The position numbers and the translations under genes were made by a program. 7,422 nt of DNA. It comes from Francisellaceae bacterium (lineage in GTDB: Bacteria; Pseudomonadota; Gammaproteobacteria; Berkiellales; Berkiellaceae). The notes below the pieces were generated by a model. The model searched no databases and was not told where the DNA came from. It saw only the letters and a program-made list of their open reading frames with translations. Location of the stretch: contig JAHFQG010000056.1 of assembly GCA_023266415.1 (NCBI GenBank), positions 1-7,422 on the forward strand. Direction: 5' to 3'. Of the stretch, positions 6,114 through 7,422 are shown piece after piece. The first letter of the stretch is position 1; the number at the start of each line of letters is the position of its first letter.

Positions 6114-6128
6114 GGCCTTATTGACACG

Positions 6129-7049
6129 TCACCCCTCATAAAAACATTGCACCTCGGAAAGGCGTTTTTTACCCAAAGCGAGCATAACCAGGCGATCTAC
6201 CCCCAAAGCAACGCCTGAGCAGGCAGGAAAACCGGCTTCAATGGCCTGAATAAGCTTTTCATCCAAGGGTAATTGGGGTAATCCTAGCATGGCTCGTTGA
6301 TCATTATCTTCTTGAAAACGGCGGCGTTGTTCCTCTGCATCGGTTAATTCATGATACCCGTTGGCTAACTCAATTCCCTTATAATACACCTCAAACCGTT
6401 CCGCCACATCACATGTGGAAGTCAGGGGCCGGATTTTGGCCAAGGCGGCTTGAGAAGCGGGGTAATCGGTTACCATGAGCGGCCGGGTTTGTCCCAATTG
6501 GGGTTCGAAAGTGGTTAAAATGGCTTGAAGGCAATCATCCCGTGACCAGGTGACTGCGTTGGCTTCTGGGGCCAAATAGTTTTGTAAAAAAGACAACGAA
6601 ACGGTATGGGGACAAAACCCGACATACTGTTGAAATAAAGCCTGGTAGGTTATACAGTCCGATTGGGGCCAACCACATACAGTTTGTAGCAATGTATCCA
6701 TTTCGGTCATGAGCGCTGATAAGCCCCACCCCACTCGATACCATTCGAGCATCATAAATTCAGAATTATGATATCGCCCCTTTTCTTCGTTTCGAAAGGC
6801 TTTGCCCAATTGATAGACGTCTCCGCTGCCAGACGCAATAAGGCGTTTTAAAGCAAATTCAGGCGACGTTTGGAGGTAATGGTGGCCCACTTGAAAGGGC
6901 ACTAAGGTAACATCCGTGCCAATACTAGGCATTAGCAAAGGCGTATCCACTTCCAACACCCCTCGGGTATCCATAAAACAGCGAATGGCCCGGATAATAT
7001 CCGCGCGTTTTTTCAGTGCCTCTAGGGAAGCCGTGGGTTGCCAAGACAT
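6129..7049 (-). CDS. epmA: Elongation factor P--(R)-beta-lysine ligase
   Basis: Class II lysyl-tRNA-synthetase paralogue that attaches (R)-beta-lysine to the conserved lysine of elongation factor P (K34 in E. coli), helping ribosomes pass polyproline stretches. The 306 residues contain only the catalytic core and no N-terminal anticodon-binding domain, the defining trait of EpmA (PoxA/GenX). It begins MSWQPTAS like E. coli EpmA. Class II motifs are motif 1 near GVLEVDTPLL (30-39), motif 2 FRNEEKGRYHNSEF (85-98) with LEWYR (101-105), and motif 3 GVALGVDRLVMLAL (279-292). ERFEVYYKGIELANGYHEL is the EpmA-typical substrate-pocket segment. I chose the ATG at 7049 because GAGG lies 7 nt upstream and the homologous N-terminus starts here; an ATG at 7091 lies in a repeat. 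epmB and efp are not in the window. Its 5' region is invaded by repeats. Confidence 0.96.
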   Translation of the reverse strand: MSWQPTASLEALKKRADIIRAIRCFMDTRGVLEVDTPLLMPSIGTDVTLVPFQVGHHYLQTSPEFALKRLIASGSGDVYQLGKAFRNEEKGRYHNSEFMMLEWYRVGWGLSALMTEMDTLLQTVCGWPQSDCITYQALFQQYVGFCPHTVSLSFLQNYLAPEANAVTWSRDDCLQAILTTFEPQLGQTRPLMVTDYPASQAALAKIRPLTSTCDVAERFEVYYKGIELANGYHELTDAEEQRRRFQEDNDQRAMLGLPQLPLDEKLIQAIEAGFPACSGVALGVDRLVMLALGKKRLSEVQCFYEG

Positions 7050-7086
7050 GGAAAGACCTCGAACATAAAAGCAAACTATTTTGTCT
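7050..7086 (-). promoter_or_regulatory. Short leader of epmA between its start and the repeat array
   Basis: Only 37 bp separate the epmA ATG from the first hairpin repeat. The stretch contains the GAGG ribosome binding site (7060-7057) and, on the minus strand, a TATGTT (possible -10) with no recognisable -35 at the right distance. Transcription may therefore start within or beyond the repeats. No strong promoter is seen. Confidence 0.35.
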
Positions 7087-7113
7087 GCCACCTCAGTGAA
7101 AACTGAGGTCCAG
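7087..7113. repeat. Divergent copy of the 27-bp hairpin repeat with compensatory changes
   Basis: Stem ACCTCAGT (7090-7097), loop GAAA, stem ACTGAGGT (7102-7109), flanked by GCC and CCAG like the other reverse-oriented copies. Against the common ACCCCAGC / GCTGGGGT stem, two C:G pairs have become T:A pairs with both sides changed, so all 8 bp of the stem are kept. This points to selection for the hairpin or to a separate lineage of the element. Confidence 0.85.
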
Positions 7114-7128
7114 TCTAATACACTCGGA

Positions 7129-7422
7129 CTGGATGCCAGCCTGCGCTGGCATGACGTGAAACATTGTCACCCCAGCGGAAGCTGGGGTCCAGAAGACTTA
7201 ACCCTTGGACTGGATGCCAGCCTGCGCTGGCATGACGTGAAACATTGTCACCCCAGCGGAAACTGGGGTCCAGAAGACTTAACCCTTGGACTGGATGCCA
7301 ACCTGCGCTGGCATGACGTGAAACATTGTCACCCCAGCGGAAGCTGGGGTCCAGAAGACTTAACCCTTGGACTGGATGCCAGCCTGCGCTGGCATGACGT
7401 GAAACATTGTCACCCCAGCGGA
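7129..7422. repeat. 81-bp tandem array of paired palindromes (Cluster 2), continuing past the window
   Basis: Units start at 7129, 7210, 7291 and 7372; the last is cut at 7422. Each is a forward 27-bp hairpin (CTGGATGCCAGC-CTGC-GCTGGCATGAC), a 10-bp linker GTGAAACATT, a reverse-oriented 27-bp hairpin (GTCACCCCAGC-GGAA-GCTGGGGTCCAG) and a 17-bp linker AAGACTTAACCCTTGGA. Units are identical except for A7262 in unit 2 and A7301 in unit 3, each of which breaks one stem pair. Near-identity implies recent amplification. The hairpins are of the same family as those at 3270-3449, whose forward loop is CTAC instead of CTGC. The period is a multiple of 3 and one plus-strand frame has no stop, but there is no sign of a real gene. 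The full copy number lies outside the window. Confidence 0.95.

Noticed and set aside
6114..6128. Bidirectional terminator or insertion scar between the right ATPase and epmA
   Set aside because: Only 15 bp separate the convergent stops; I found no convincing stem-loop with a T tract and no duplicated target sequence matching the left boundary near 3556.
7081..7422. An uninterrupted plus-strand reading frame across the 81-bp array
   Set aside because: It is open only because the period is a multiple of 3 and the unit has no stop in that frame. The DNA hairpins and linkers explain the sequence and I see no start with a ribosome binding site.
3305..7422. Repeats resembling a CRISPR array (35-bp and 81-bp periods)
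   Set aside because: There are no unique spacers: linkers are repeated identically, and the elements are hairpins in both orientations. No cas genes are present.

Overview
The window looks like a gammaproteobacterial chromosome. It holds the conserved block orn / nnrD / tsaE / N-acetylmuramoyl-alanine amidase, with psd divergent from orn and epmA convergent towards psd. As I recall, Escherichia coli has the same order and orientations, with rsgA between orn and psd, queG between orn and nnr, and mscM between psd and epmA; those three are absent here. The genus cannot be fixed from the sequence. Dense families of short palindromic repeats and reduced gene content would suit a host-associated lineage such as Legionellales, but that is inference.

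Left part (1-2320, minus strand): a compact operon orn -> nnrD -> tsaE -> amidase. The last two junctions are 4-bp ATGA stop/start overlaps and the first gap is 15 bp. The products are housekeeping: RNA-fragment turnover, NAD(P)HX repair, tRNA t6A synthesis and cell-wall splitting. The amidase runs off the left edge. psd (2418-3239, plus) makes phosphatidylethanolamine and diverges from orn across a 97-bp gap.

Middle part (3270-6113): a cluster of 27-bp hairpin repeats, then a truncated MazE-type antitoxin fragment, then two divergently transcribed AAA ATPases with DUF4143-type C-termini. These genes are visibly more AT-rich than the housekeeping genes and look like an accessory insertion between psd and epmA. 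The 137 bp between the two ATPase genes carry three near-perfect palindromes. One is superimposed on a near-consensus sigma70 promoter for the left gene. The other two are tandem copies of CTGTACTT-N6-AAGTACAG, exactly 34 bp apart, in front of the right gene. This self-contained, apparently autoregulated ATPase pair is the most interesting part of the window; its function is unknown.

Right part (6129-7422): epmA (minus), the EF-P beta-lysylation enzyme, and directly upstream of it an 81-bp tandem array built from the same hairpin family and continuing past the window edge. A 49-bp segment (one mismatch) occurs in direct orientation in both repeat clusters, at 3400-3448 and 7107-7155. The segment with mazE', both ATPases and epmA is therefore bracketed by direct repeats.
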